Positions 25,732-34,451 of a stretch of 38,471 nucleotides of DNA are shown here, piece by piece. Source of the DNA: Bacteroides sp. GTDB taxonomy: Bacteria; Bacteroidota; Bacteroidia; Bacteroidales; Bacteroidaceae. The stretch spans positions 1 through 38,471 of the forward strand of contig JASLCG010000064.1 in assembly GCA_030151885.1 (NCBI GenBank), in the 5' to 3' direction. The notes below the pieces were generated by a model that was not told where the DNA came from, did no database searches, and saw only the letters and a program-made list of their open reading frames with translations. The position numbers were made by a program, and so were the translations under genes. Within the stretch, counting starts at the first letter, position 1, and the number at the start of each line of letters is the position of its first letter.

Positions 25732-27678
25732 ATGATTTATTTACAGTTTGATAAAACCTCAATGACTAATCTCGAAGAGTCATTGCCAAGAGAGATATTA
25801 CATACTAACAAATCTGGTGCTTACCACTGCACGACGATTTTGAATTGTAATACAAGAAAATATCATGGATTACTTGTAGTACCTATCCCTGAACTAGGAG
25901 ATGAAAATCATGTTCTTCTTTCGTCTTTAGACGAAACGGTTATACAGCACGGGGCCGAATTTAATTTGGCTCTTCATGAATATGGTGGCCAACATTTTAG
26001 TCCTAATGGTCATAAGTATATTAGAGAGTTTTCTTGCGATAATATTCCTGCTACATATTATAGAGTAGGTGGAGTTATTCTAAAAAAAGAAAAAATATTT
26101 GTGCATCATGAAAATAGAATATTAATTCGATATACATTATTAGATGCACATTCTAAAACAACACTGCGTTTCAGGCCATTTTTAGCCTTTAGAAAGGTAA
26201 CGACTTGCACACATGAAAATGATCAGCTAAACCGTTCTTATGAAGAGGTTCAAAATGGTATAAGAACAAGTTTGTATCCTGGGTATCCAGATTTGTATAT
26301 GCAGTTAAGTTCTAATGCTACTACATTCAATTTTGAACCAGACTGGTATAGAAATATACAGTATAGGAGAGAGTATGAAAGAGGCTTCGATTCTAGTGAG
26401 GATTTATATGTGCCTGGGTATTTTGAAATACCTCTTAAAAAAGGAGAAAGTGTAGTCTTTTCTGCAGGAACTAGTGGAGTTGATACGAAAAACTTACTTG
26501 ATGTTTTTCAAAAAGAAGAAGAAAGAAGAATTCCACGTGATAGTTTTGTAAACTGCTTATTAAATTCAGCATATCAATTCTATAATAAACAAGGGGATGA
26601 AGTCTCTTTAGTGGCCGGTTACCCATGGTATAATATCCCAAGAGGTAGGGACCTATTTGTTTCATTGCCAGGTTTAACATTGGCAGCTAATCGTAAAGAT
26701 TGGTTCGAGCCAATAATGGATACTGCTGTGAAACATGTGTATGAATTTATGCAAAGTGGAGGAGAAAAAGAGCCAATGGAATATATGGCTGATGCGGATA
26801 CATTATTATGGTCTATTTGGGCGATTCAGGAGTATGCATCTTATGTTTCAATTCCAACTTGTAAAAAGAAGTATGGTCAATATGCTTTAGATGTTTTTGA
26901 TTTTATAAATTCTGGAAAGCACCCTAATCTGTTTGTTCATGCAAATGGATTACTATATGCTACTGGTCAAAAAGAACCTGTAACTTGGATGAATGCTGTG
27001 GTTGATGAGCTTCCTGTAACTCCTAGAAGTGGTTATATTGTTGAAGTTAATGCTTTGTGGTATAACGCTCTATCTTTTGTAAGTAGTCTGTATGAAGATT
27101 CTAATGAGAAACTTCCTCATATTTTTGGAGAACTAATTTCGGCTTTGAAAGTTTCTTTTCCTAAAACATTTATTAATGAGTATGGCTATCTTTATGACTA
27201 TGTAGATGGAAATATTCAAGATTTAAGTGTGCGGCCTAATATGATTTTAGCAGCAGCATTAACTTTTTCTCCACTGGATAGAAAGCAGATAAAATCTATC
27301 GTAGATATTATTACTAAAGAGTTATTGACTCCTAAGGGATTAAGATCTTTAAGTCCTAAGAGCTTAGGTTACAATCCTATATATGATGGAACTCAAACAG
27401 AAAGATCCTATGCTTACCATCAAGGTGCTGTTTGGCCATGGTTAATTGGTTTTTATAGTCAAGCATATTTAAAGTTGCATAAAAGAGGTGGCGTTTCTTT
27501 TATAGAGCGCCAACTTATAGGACTTGAATCTGAAATGACTAATAATTGTATTGCTTCTTTATCTGAATTATATGATGGAAATCCTCCATTTAAAGGACGA
27601 GGAACAATATCTTTTGCTATGAGTGTTGGAGAAGTTCTGCGTGTACTAAAAATGTTAGAAAGTTATTATCTAGATTAA
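25732..27678 (+). CDS. Glycogen debranching enzyme (amylo-alpha-1,6-glucosidase, GH133)
   Basis: The 648-residue protein has the two parts of the family. The N-terminal domain begins LPREILHTNKSGAYHCTTILNCNTRKYHGLLVV (residues 19-51), the debranching-enzyme N-terminal signature. The C-terminal (alpha/alpha)6 region includes YPWYNIPRGRDLFVSLPGL near 301-319, YMADADTLLWSIWAIQEY near 348-365 and SYAYHQGAVWPWLIGFY near 560-576. It should cut alpha-1,6 branch stubs in cytoplasmic glycogen; no signal peptide is present. It is the first of three genes with the GT4 and GH57 genes, 17 bp before the GT4. Confidence 0.9.
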   Translation: MIYLQFDKTSMTNLEESLPREILHTNKSGAYHCTTILNCNTRKYHGLLVVPIPELGDENHVLLSSLDETVIQHGAEFNLALHEYGGQHFSPNGHKYIREFSCDNIPATYYRVGGVILKKEKIFVHHENRILIRYTLLDAHSKTTLRFRPFLAFRKVTTCTHENDQLNRSYEEVQNGIRTSLYPGYPDLYMQLSSNATTFNFEPDWYRNIQYRREYERGFDSSEDLYVPGYFEIPLKKGESVVFSAGTSGVDTKNLLDVFQKEEERRIPRDSFVNCLLNSAYQFYNKQGDEVSLVAGYPWYNIPRGRDLFVSLPGLTLAANRKDWFEPIMDTAVKHVYEFMQSGGEKEPMEYMADADTLLWSIWAIQEYASYVSIPTCKKKYGQYALDVFDFINSGKHPNLFVHANGLLYATGQKEPVTWMNAVVDELPVTPRSGYIVEVNALWYNALSFVSSLYEDSNEKLPHIFGELISALKVSFPKTFINEYGYLYDYVDGNIQDLSVRPNMILAAALTFSPLDRKQIKSIVDIITKELLTPKGLRSLSPKSLGYNPIYDGTQTERSYAYHQGAVWPWLIGFYSQAYLKLHKRGGVSFIERQLIGLESEMTNNCIASLSELYDGNPPFKGRGTISFAMSVGEVLRVLKMLESYYLD

Positions 27679-27682
27679 AATA

Positions 27683-27690
27683 GGGAGGAA
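27683..27690 (+). promoter_or_regulatory. Strong Shine-Dalgarno sequence before the GT4 gene
   Basis: GGGAGGAA lies 5 nt before the ATG at 27696. Bacteroidota genes mostly lack such an element, and I do not see one this strong in front of the other genes here. Confidence 0.75.
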
Positions 27691-27695
27691 TAATT

Positions 27696-28961
27696 ATGAA
27701 AGTATTAATGTTTGGCTGGGAATTTCCTCCTCATATTTTAGGAGGTTTAGGCACAGCTAGTTATGGAATGACTCAGGGCTTGTCAAAGCAGGAAGATGTT
27801 GATATAACATTTTGCGTACCGAAATTACATGGTGATGAAGATCACAGCTTTGTTAATTTGATTGGGATGAGTAATACACCAGTGGTTCGAAAAGATGTAG
27901 ATTGGGAATATGTGCAACATAGACAAGGTCAAAACATGGATCCTCAGTTATATTACAACTTGAGAGATCATATTTATGCAGACTTTAGTTCATTGTATAC
28001 AAATGATTTAGGATGTATTGAGTTTTCTGGGAAATATCCTGACAATATCCATGAAGAGATAAACAACTACTCTATAGTCGCTGGAGTTGTTGCTAGACAA
28101 CAACAGTTTGATATTATTCACTCCCATGATTGGGTTACTTATCCTGCTGGTATTCATGCAAAAATGGTATCAGGAAAACCACTTGTAATTCATGTCCATG
28201 CTACTGATTTTGACAGGAGTAGAGGAAAGGTAAACCCTATTGTATATGGAGTGGAAAAAAATGGGATGGATTATGCAGATCATATATTTTGTGTAAGTGA
28301 GCTGACTCGACAAACTGTAATTAATAATTATCATCAGCCTCCTCATAAGGTCTCTACTCTTCATAATGCAGTAACTCCATTATCTAAAGAAATAGTAGAT
28401 ATCATACCTCATAGATTTGAAAACGATAAGATCGTAACTTTTTTGGGTAGAATAACGCTACAAAAGGGACCTGAGTATTTTGTTGAGGCTGCTTCACTAG
28501 TTTTAGAAAAACTTAAAAATGTTCGTTTTGTTATGGCTGGTAGTGGCGATATGATGAACGACATGATTTATATGGCGGCTCAAAAAGGGATAGCTGATAG
28601 ATTTCACTTCCCTGGCTTTATGCGTGGAAAAGAAGTTTATGAAGTCTTGAAAGCTAGTGATGTTTATGTTATGCCATCTGTATCGGAGCCTTTTGGAATA
28701 TCCCCTTTAGAAGCTATGCAGTGTAGTGTACCAACAATAATATCAAAGCAGTCTGGGTGTGCAGAAATTTTAGATAAATGCATAAAAGTTGACTACTGGG
28801 ATATTCAAGCATTGGCAGATGCAATATATAGTATTTGTCAAAACTCAGCACTTTATAAATATCTTCAAGAAGAGGGTAAAAAAGAAGTTGACCAAATAAG
28901 ATGGGAAAACGTAGGAGAAAAACTTAAAAATGAATACTTATCAGTCCTTGCTAACTATTAA
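27696..28961 (+). CDS. GT4-family glucosyltransferase, probable glycogen synthase
   Basis: The 421-residue GT-B glycosyltransferase begins MFGWEFPPHILGGLGTASYGM, with a glycine-rich GGLG nucleotide-sugar loop at 16-19. The second domain has GRITLQKGPEYF (R252, K257) and the E-x7-E motif at E331 and E339 (SEPFGISPLE). Lying between a debranching enzyme and a GH57 protein, it is probably the glucan-elongating enzyme of the pathway. I infer this because the GT5-like protein at 32070 lacks catalytic residues. The donor (ADP-glucose or UDP-glucose) cannot be told. It follows the debranching gene after 17 bp. Confidence 0.85.
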   Translation: MKVLMFGWEFPPHILGGLGTASYGMTQGLSKQEDVDITFCVPKLHGDEDHSFVNLIGMSNTPVVRKDVDWEYVQHRQGQNMDPQLYYNLRDHIYADFSSLYTNDLGCIEFSGKYPDNIHEEINNYSIVAGVVARQQQFDIIHSHDWVTYPAGIHAKMVSGKPLVIHVHATDFDRSRGKVNPIVYGVEKNGMDYADHIFCVSELTRQTVINNYHQPPHKVSTLHNAVTPLSKEIVDIIPHRFENDKIVTFLGRITLQKGPEYFVEAASLVLEKLKNVRFVMAGSGDMMNDMIYMAAQKGIADRFHFPGFMRGKEVYEVLKASDVYVMPSVSEPFGISPLEAMQCSVPTIISKQSGCAEILDKCIKVDYWDIQALADAIYSICQNSALYKYLQEEGKKEVDQIRWENVGEKLKNEYLSVLANY

Positions 28962-28973
28962 AACACAAAACTT

Positions 28974-30338
28974 ATGAAAACTATTTGTCTGTATTTCGAG
29001 ATACATCATATGATACATTTACGTCGATATAGATTTTTTGATATTGGTTCAGACCATTACTATTTCGATGATTTTGCAAATGAAACCTCTATTAGTGATG
29101 TTGTAGAACGGTCTTATGTACCTGCGTTAAAAACAATATTGGAGATGATTAAAAACTCCAATAATAAGTTTAAAATAGCGTTTTCTATATCGGGCGTAGC
29201 TATGGAACAATTAGAGTTATATGCTCCGTCTGTCATAGATTTGTTGCAAGCAATTAATGATACTGGATGTTGTGAGTTTTTAGCAGAACCATATTCTCAT
29301 GGGTTGTCTTCTTTAGTACATGAAGAGACATTCAAAGAAGAAGTTACTCGTCAAGCTCAAAAAATGAAAGATTTGTTTGGTAAGTATCCTACTGTTTTTA
29401 GAAATTCGGGATTAACTTACTCTGACGATATTGCTGAACAAGTTGCTGATTTGGGATATAAAGCTATGTTATCTGAGGGTGCTAAACATTTACTAGGATG
29501 GAAAAGTCCTCACTTTTTATATGCAAGTGAGCGTAGGCCTGAATTAAAGTTGTTGTTAAGAGATTTTAAACTCTCTGATGATATTAGCTTGCGATTTTCA
29601 AACACTTCTTGGAGTGAATATCCTTTATATGCTGATAAGTATATGGATTGGATTGCTAGTATGCCTTCTGAAGAAGAGGTAATTAATATATTTATGGATC
29701 TAAAAGCAATTGGTGTTTTTCAGCCTCTATATTCTAATATATTAGATTTTATGTTAGCTCTTCCAAATGCAGCAGAGCAAAGAGGTATATCTTTTGCTAC
29801 ACCTACAGAGATTACTAATCGTTATAGTCCTGTTGCAAAAGTTTCCTCATTATATCCTGTATCTTGGAATGATGAAGAAAGAGATACGAGCTCTTGGATG
29901 GGTAATGTAATGCAGAGAGAAGCGATACGCAAGCTGTATAGTGTAGCCGATAGAGTATTAATGAGTAACGACAACCAGATAAAACAGATTTGGGACTACT
30001 TACAAGCTAGTGAGAATTTTAGATACATGTCTACTAAGTCTACAGGTTTAGCAGTTGATAGAGGTATTTATGATTCTCCATACGATGCATTTACTAACTA
30101 TATGAATATACTAGGAGACTTTATAGGTAGGGTAGATGCTTTATATCCTTCGGAAATGGGTACTGAAGAACTCAATGCTTTAGTAACAACTATTAAAAAT
30201 CAAGGAGAAGAGATAGCTTCGTTACATGACGAAATTTCGAAATGGGAAGTTAAGTTTGGAAAGTTGTCTAAAGCTAAAACCAAAGCAGTAGCTAAAAGAA
30301 ATACAACAACTGTTATTAAACAAGGTATTAAAAAATAA
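28974..30338 (+). CDS. GH57-family alpha-amylase-like protein
   Basis: The 454-residue protein has a GH57 catalytic barrel: YFEIHHMIHLRRYRFFDIGSD at 7-27 (motif 1), CCEFLAEPYSHGLSS at 99-113 with E105 as the probable nucleophile, and LRDFKLSDDISLRFSN at 195-210 with D202 or D203 as the probable acid. A C-terminal helical part (about 390-454) ends in a Lys-rich coil. GH57 members include amylases, 4-alpha-glucanotransferases and branching enzymes, so it may trim or branch glycogen. Motif 1 lacks the usual HQP; here it is HHM. It is 12 bp after the GT4 gene and cytoplasmic, as no signal peptide is seen. Confidence 0.88.
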   Translation: MKTICLYFEIHHMIHLRRYRFFDIGSDHYYFDDFANETSISDVVERSYVPALKTILEMIKNSNNKFKIAFSISGVAMEQLELYAPSVIDLLQAINDTGCCEFLAEPYSHGLSSLVHEETFKEEVTRQAQKMKDLFGKYPTVFRNSGLTYSDDIAEQVADLGYKAMLSEGAKHLLGWKSPHFLYASERRPELKLLLRDFKLSDDISLRFSNTSWSEYPLYADKYMDWIASMPSEEEVINIFMDLKAIGVFQPLYSNILDFMLALPNAAEQRGISFATPTEITNRYSPVAKVSSLYPVSWNDEERDTSSWMGNVMQREAIRKLYSVADRVLMSNDNQIKQIWDYLQASENFRYMSTKSTGLAVDRGIYDSPYDAFTNYMNILGDFIGRVDALYPSEMGTEELNALVTTIKNQGEEIASLHDEISKWEVKFGKLSKAKTKAVAKRNTTTVIKQGIKK

Positions 30339-30396
30339 TAATTATAAGTTTTTAAAGTAGGCATTACATTGCTTGCTCAAAAGAAGTAAGAATATT

Positions 30397-30431
30397 AGAT
30401 CAGTTGTAAAATATTAATTTACAACTGATCT
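30397..30431 (+). terminator. Rho-independent terminator after the glycogen operon
   Basis: AGATCAGTTGTAAA (30397-30410) and TTTACAACTGATCT (30418-30431) form a perfect 14-bp stem with a 7-nt loop, followed by TTTTATTTG. It lies about 58 bp after the GH57 stop. Confidence 0.88.
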
Positions 30432-30451
30432 TTTTATTTGTGATGTGCTAA

Positions 30452-30484
30452 ATTCTATTGAGTTGCTGAAGGAAACAATAGAAT
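30452..30484. repeat. Perfect 9-bp inverted repeat between two terminators
   Basis: ATTCTATTG (30452-30460) and CAATAGAAT (30476-30484) pair with a 15-nt loop. No T-run follows on either strand. It lies between the GH57 terminator and the DUF4270 terminator and has no assigned role. Confidence 0.6.
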
Positions 30485-30490
30485 AGAAAT

Positions 30491-30529
30491 AAAAATGGAT
30501 TTGATATAATTTATATCAAATCCATTTTT
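30491..30529. terminator. Bidirectional terminator between GH57 and DUF4270 genes
   Basis: AAAAATGGATTTGATATAA (30491-30509) is the exact reverse complement of 30511-30529, giving a 39-bp palindrome around one base. The minus strand continues into T-rich sequence (ATTTCTATTC), 19 bp after the DUF4270 stop. Confidence 0.85.
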
Positions 30530-30548
30530 ATTATAATAGAGTTCTTTT

Positions 30549-32048
30549 TTATTTTAAATTCATTTCAGGGTCATAGGACGTAAATAATACTTTCATATCT
30601 AAAGGAATACCATTCTTCTCAAGGATACCTCCTTTTATCTTAGCAACCTCTGGCCTTAAATTATGACTTACTCCTCTGATACTTCCTTGGTCATTTCTAT
30701 CAAGTAGTACGGGGATGAGGTAAACTTTGCCCCAGTCTTCATTGTCAGTCTTCCACTCTGCTTCCCATTTATCTTGATCCCAATTGCTTCCAGCTTCTTC
30801 TTGAGCTTGCTTTTTAGCATCTTCTTTTTCTTGCTTCAGATTAATAATTAATCGTTCTAAGTTATTATAAGAGTATTTACCTTCGCGATCTAATTGAGAG
30901 TAGAAAGATGTTATATTATTAAAGACTTTGTTTTTCTCAAAGAATTCTTTGTATTCACTTTTCTTAATCAGGGCTAAATATTTAGGTCGATTAACTGTGA
31001 ATGTTGTTGTTTGTTTATTGACAAAAGATTGAAGAACTAATTTAACATTATTAATGGTGTCATTTTTTATTTCTTCATCATTTAATAAACTTTCTATCGG
31101 AAGAGATATTTCTGTGAAAATTCCAGCTGGAGATTTGACATACGTATGTCCTTCCTCTTCGATGCATTTATCTATAATAGACTCATCAGATATTAAATTA
31201 TTTGCTTGAACAATTTCTCTAGTTGCACTGAATGTTTTAGCTGCTTGATAAATAGAGTCGGTATCTTCATTTTTTTTCTTTAAAGCAACACCTAAACTAT
31301 CAACATAATGTGCGTTGTAAACAACGTTTAGATGAATATCGCTAATGAATAGTAATGACCCTGTTCCACTAGTACACTTTGCATAAATTCCTTTAAAGAC
31401 ATTATCAACAAAAGCTTTATCTGAATTAAAATAATCGGGATGATCTCTATTTAATCTTAAAATTTGCTCTCCGACAGTTTTATCAAGTAAGAAACGAATA
31501 CTTCCTTGTCTCTGATTATTCTCTTGATTAAGTTTGACTCCAGAATATGTTGCTGTTGCTAATAAACTATCAGGGCTATAAAACTTGTCAACATCTATTG
31601 TTGTATAGTGATCTGTTTTAAGATTCTCCTTTAGTTTATATATACTAATATTACTAGGTGTTATAGTATCACCTAGAAAAGAAGTATAGTATAATATAAC
31701 TTCTGTAAGCAAGGTTGTATCACCTACCATAATTCCTTTGTCTTTTCCTTCAATTTCTTGATTGTATTGTTTAGGAAATCTTAGACTATCGGGACAATGA
31801 AGTTGTGTTAAAAAGCTTGCTTCATATTCGCCAAATTGTGTGTCTGTATATTTACCTACATATACAGTGTCGGACTTAGCAAATACAGGACCTGATTTAA
31901 CAGATTTAGACGATGCTTTATAAGTCTTATACGTGACTTGTATCTGATCTGTATCAGGAAACATCTCTAATCCTAAACTTTTAGTACTGTCATCACAACT
32001 AGTGAAAGAAAGGGCTAGTAGAATAGCCCATATATATCTTACTTTCAT
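30549..32048 (-). CDS. DUF4270 lipoprotein
   Basis: The 499-residue protein starts with a lipoprotein signal (MKVRYIWAILLALSFTSC, lipid-modified C18 probable) followed by DDSTKSLG. The body is beta-rich with SDTVYVGKYTDTQFGEYEASFLTQL near 60-84, a region I associate with the Bacteroidota DUF4270 family. A charged helical segment with many K, Q and E lies near 400-430. Families of this kind sit on the outer membrane, but a function has not been defined. It lies 21 bp after the GT5-like gene, an arrangement with panC nearby that I recall from other Bacteroidales. Confidence 0.82.
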   Translation of the reverse strand: MKVRYIWAILLALSFTSCDDSTKSLGLEMFPDTDQIQVTYKTYKASSKSVKSGPVFAKSDTVYVGKYTDTQFGEYEASFLTQLHCPDSLRFPKQYNQEIEGKDKGIMVGDTTLLTEVILYYTSFLGDTITPSNISIYKLKENLKTDHYTTIDVDKFYSPDSLLATATYSGVKLNQENNQRQGSIRFLLDKTVGEQILRLNRDHPDYFNSDKAFVDNVFKGIYAKCTSGTGSLLFISDIHLNVVYNAHYVDSLGVALKKKNEDTDSIYQAAKTFSATREIVQANNLISDESIIDKCIEEEGHTYVKSPAGIFTEISLPIESLLNDEEIKNDTINNVKLVLQSFVNKQTTTFTVNRPKYLALIKKSEYKEFFEKNKVFNNITSFYSQLDREGKYSYNNLERLIINLKQEKEDAKKQAQEEAGSNWDQDKWEAEWKTDNEDWGKVYLIPVLLDRNDQGSIRGVSHNLRPEVAKIKGGILEKNGIPLDMKVLFTSYDPEMNLK

Positions 32049-32069
32049 TCTTTATCTGATTAGTTGATT

Positions 32070-32900
32070 TTACTTGGTTTCAGATTCCCAAACTTTGTCA
32101 TAGAATTTATTACATTCTTCAGCAAAAGCTTCTACATCTGGATTGAATTTTAATAGAGGCTTTCCTGTTTCTATAGCATAGTTAATAACGTCTTCGTTAA
32201 CAACTTCACTGTGCTGTATGATTCCATTTGAGTTATCTATTGCAAACTTCATCAAAGATACATAATCAACAGGCCCATCTCCAAGAGATTTTAAACTTTC
32301 TTCATCGATACCTTTCAACATTAACTTTTTCTTAAAGTCTCCATCGAAATTATTTTTAAAGTCTTCTTCAAAAATTGAAATTACTATTTTTGAATCTCTA
32401 AATGATGGCTCTTCATTAAATACGTGTTTAACATAAAGAGGAGCTAATGCACTCATCCATCCTTGGCAGTGTATAATATCAGGACACCAACGTAGTTTCT
32501 TAACGGTTTCGAGCACTCCTCTAGCATAGAAAATAGCTCTTGCATCATTATCTGTATACTCTTTACCTTCTGTATCTTTTGTTAGTTTTCTTTTTTTGAA
32601 AAACTCCTCATTATCAATGAAGTAAACTTGCATACGAGCAGGTTGAATAGATGCTACTTTTATGATAAGTTGATGATCTGTATCGTTAATTATTAAATTC
32701 ATACCAGAAAGACGGATCACTTCATGAAGTTGATTTCTTCGTTCATTAATAGTTCCCCATTTTGGCATAAATGTTCGTATCTCTCTACCTTTTTCTTGGA
32801 TAGCTTGAGGTAATTCTCTACCTACTTTAGATATCTCAGTTTCTGGTACGAAAGGGGTAATTTCTTGTGTAATAAATAAAATTTTTTCTGCCTTAGTCAT
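32070..32900 (-). CDS. GT5 glycogen/starch synthase N-terminal domain, stand-alone
   Basis: The 276-residue protein resembles only the N-terminal (starch synthase catalytic) domain of GlgA: KILFITQEITPFVPETEISKVG at 6-27 and CPDIIHCQGWMSALAPLYVKHV at 139-160. A full GlgA is about 475 residues; the C-terminal GT-B domain is absent and the next gene begins 21 bp on, so it is not a frameshifted remnant. The KTGGL loop is replaced by PETEI and the DWH catalytic histidine by GWM (M149). It is therefore unlikely to make glucan alone; a regulatory or partner role is possible. It is the first gene of its unit, with a promoter at 32926-32956, then DUF4270. Confidence 0.85.
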   Translation of the reverse strand: MTKAEKILFITQEITPFVPETEISKVGRELPQAIQEKGREIRTFMPKWGTINERRNQLHEVIRLSGMNLIINDTDHQLIIKVASIQPARMQVYFIDNEEFFKKRKLTKDTEGKEYTDNDARAIFYARGVLETVKKLRWCPDIIHCQGWMSALAPLYVKHVFNEEPSFRDSKIVISIFEEDFKNNFDGDFKKKLMLKGIDEESLKSLGDGPVDYVSLMKFAIDNSNGIIQHSEVVNEDVINYAIETGKPLLKFNPDVEAFAEECNKFYDKVWESETK

Positions 32901-32925
32901 TTTAACAATGTTCTCAGTTATATTA

Positions 32926-32956
32926 CAAAGTTACGAAAAAAATAGATAGGAATAAA
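32926..32956 (-). promoter_or_regulatory. Promoter for the GT5-like/DUF4270 unit
   Basis: The minus strand has TAACTTTG (32933-32926), an exact TAnnTTTG match, with TTTA (32956-32953) 19 nt upstream, one mismatch from the TTTG -33. It lies 26 bp before the ATG at 32900. Confidence 0.75.
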
Positions 32957-33131
32957 GATAGAGTCTTTTTATAATTCCCATTTTCACATAGTTATATGTC
33001 ATATAGGCTCTCGTTTTAGTTATTTTTAAGTATTAAAATAAGTTCTTTCGATTAATTGATATAGGATGATATCTTTTTCCGAAAAGTTATATTCAGGTTT
33101 TATGTTTTATTATTGCTAATAATTGGTTTAT

Positions 33132-33160
33132 TTTGCAACAAAAAGTAATAAGAAACTTTG
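33132..33160 (+). promoter_or_regulatory. Probable promoter for panC-panD
   Basis: AAACTTTG (33153-33160) has one mismatch from TAnnTTTG, and an exact TTTG -33 (33132-33135) lies 17 nt upstream, slightly short of the usual spacing. It is 18 bp before the panC ATG at 33178, leaving a short leader. Confidence 0.45.
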
Positions 33161-33177
33161 TAATGTTTCAGTAAATT

Positions 33178-34023
33178 ATGAAAATAATTAATACCATAAA
33201 AGATCTAAAACATACCCTTTTAAATTGTAAGAATGAGGGGAAAAAAATAGGTCTTGTCCCTACAATGGGAGCTCTGCATAAAGGTCATGAATCTCTAGTT
33301 AAAAAGTGTGTTTCAGATAATGATATATCTGTTGTAAGTGTTTTTGTAAATCCAACACAATTTAATAATCTAGATGATTTGGATACATATCCAAGAACAT
33401 TTGAATCAGATGTTCATTTGCTAGAAAAAAATGGAGTAGATTTCGTGTTTGTACCTTCTATTGAAGAAATGTATCCAGAGAAAGATACAAGAATATTTGA
33501 TTATGCGCCGTTAGATACTGTTATGGAGGGTAAGTATAGACCAGGCCATTTCAATGGAGTGTGTCAAGTTGTAAGCAAGTTATTTTCTTATGTTGAGCCT
33601 GATAATGCTTATTTTGGAGAAAAAGATTTTCAACAATTAGCTATAATTCGTCGTATGGCTCAGCATTTATTCCCAAACTTGACTATTATTGGCTGTCCAA
33701 TCATTAGAGAGATTGATAATTTAGCTTTGAGTAGTAGAAATATGAGGTTGTCACTAGAGCAAAGAACCACATCTTTAACTATTTCTAAGGCTCTTTTTGA
33801 TAGCTTAGACTTTTCTAAAACCAATGATTTAGGTGCTACTCATAAATTTGTTGTAGATATAATTAATAATACACCTGGATTAGAGTTGGAATATTTTGAA
33901 ATAGTTGATGGATTGAATTTACAGACTGTTAATAATTGGGAAGATTCCGATTATATTGTTGGCTGTATAACTGTATATTGTGGAGATGTTAGACTAATAG
34001 ATAATATAACTTATAGAAAATAA
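33178..34023 (+). CDS. panC: Pantothenate synthetase
   Basis: PanC joins pantoate and beta-alanine with ATP to make pantothenate. The 281-residue protein has PTMGALHKGHESL at 28-40 with the HIGH-like H34 and H37, VFVNPTQFNN near 56-65, FGEKDFQQLAIIRRM near 146-160, and SSRNMRLS near 186-193, the counterpart of the KMSKS loop. It heads the panC-panD pair: panD begins 8 bp after its stop and supplies the beta-alanine. Confidence 0.96.
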   Translation: MKIINTIKDLKHTLLNCKNEGKKIGLVPTMGALHKGHESLVKKCVSDNDISVVSVFVNPTQFNNLDDLDTYPRTFESDVHLLEKNGVDFVFVPSIEEMYPEKDTRIFDYAPLDTVMEGKYRPGHFNGVCQVVSKLFSYVEPDNAYFGEKDFQQLAIIRRMAQHLFPNLTIIGCPIIREIDNLALSSRNMRLSLEQRTTSLTISKALFDSLDFSKTNDLGATHKFVVDIINNTPGLELEYFEIVDGLNLQTVNNWEDSDYIVGCITVYCGDVRLIDNITYRK

Positions 34024-34031
34024 ATGCTATT

Positions 34032-34379
34032 ATGTTAATTGAAAGGTTAAAATCTAAAATTCATTGTGCTAGGGTAACTGATGCAAATTTAAATTATATT
34101 GGTAGTATTACTATTGATGAAGATTTGATGGAAGCTGCCAATTTAATTGAAGGAGAGAAAGTTTCTATTGTCAATAACAATAATGGAGAACGTTTTGAAA
34201 CATATATAATTAAGGGTAGAAGAGGTTCTGGAGATGTCTGTCTAAATGGTGCAGCAGCTCGGAAAGTTCAAGTAAATGATGTCGTTATTATAATGTCTTA
34301 TGGTTTAATGGATTTTGAAGAAGCAAAAATATTTAAACCTTCTATCGTTTTTCCTAAACACCCTAATAACTCACTATAA
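34032..34379 (+). CDS. panD: Aspartate 1-decarboxylase precursor
   Basis: PanD makes beta-alanine from aspartate for pantothenate. The 115-residue precursor has the expected size. Self-cleavage should occur between G24 and S25 in YIGSITID, giving the pyruvoyl group on S25. RLKSKIHCARVTDANL (5-20) and CLNGAAARKVQVNDVVIIMSYG (70-91) are conserved. The gene shares the panC transcript and is followed by a long palindromic terminator. Confidence 0.97.
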   Translation: MLIERLKSKIHCARVTDANLNYIGSITIDEDLMEAANLIEGEKVSIVNNNNGERFETYIIKGRRGSGDVCLNGAAARKVQVNDVVIIMSYGLMDFEEAKIFKPSIVFPKHPNNSL

Positions 34380-34383
34380 AGAG

Positions 34384-34437
34384 TATATAAATAAAAAGGA
34401 GTTTTTCACTAGTGAAAAACTCCTTTTTATTTATATA
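34384..34437. terminator. Bidirectional terminator, 54-bp perfect palindrome
   Basis: Positions 34384-34437 are one perfect palindrome, with each base from 34384 to 34410 matching its complement from 34437 down to 34411. The centre is CACTAGTG. It lies between the panD stop (34379) and the flavoprotein stop (34452), with T-rich arms, so it can end both transcripts. Confidence 0.88.
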
Positions 34438-34451
34438 TTATGGATGGTAGT

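Noticed and set aside
32049..32900. Frameshifted pseudogene of a full glycogen synthase
   Set aside because: The reading frame is intact and ends 21 bp before the DUF4270 start; there is no C-terminal GT5 sequence downstream in any frame.
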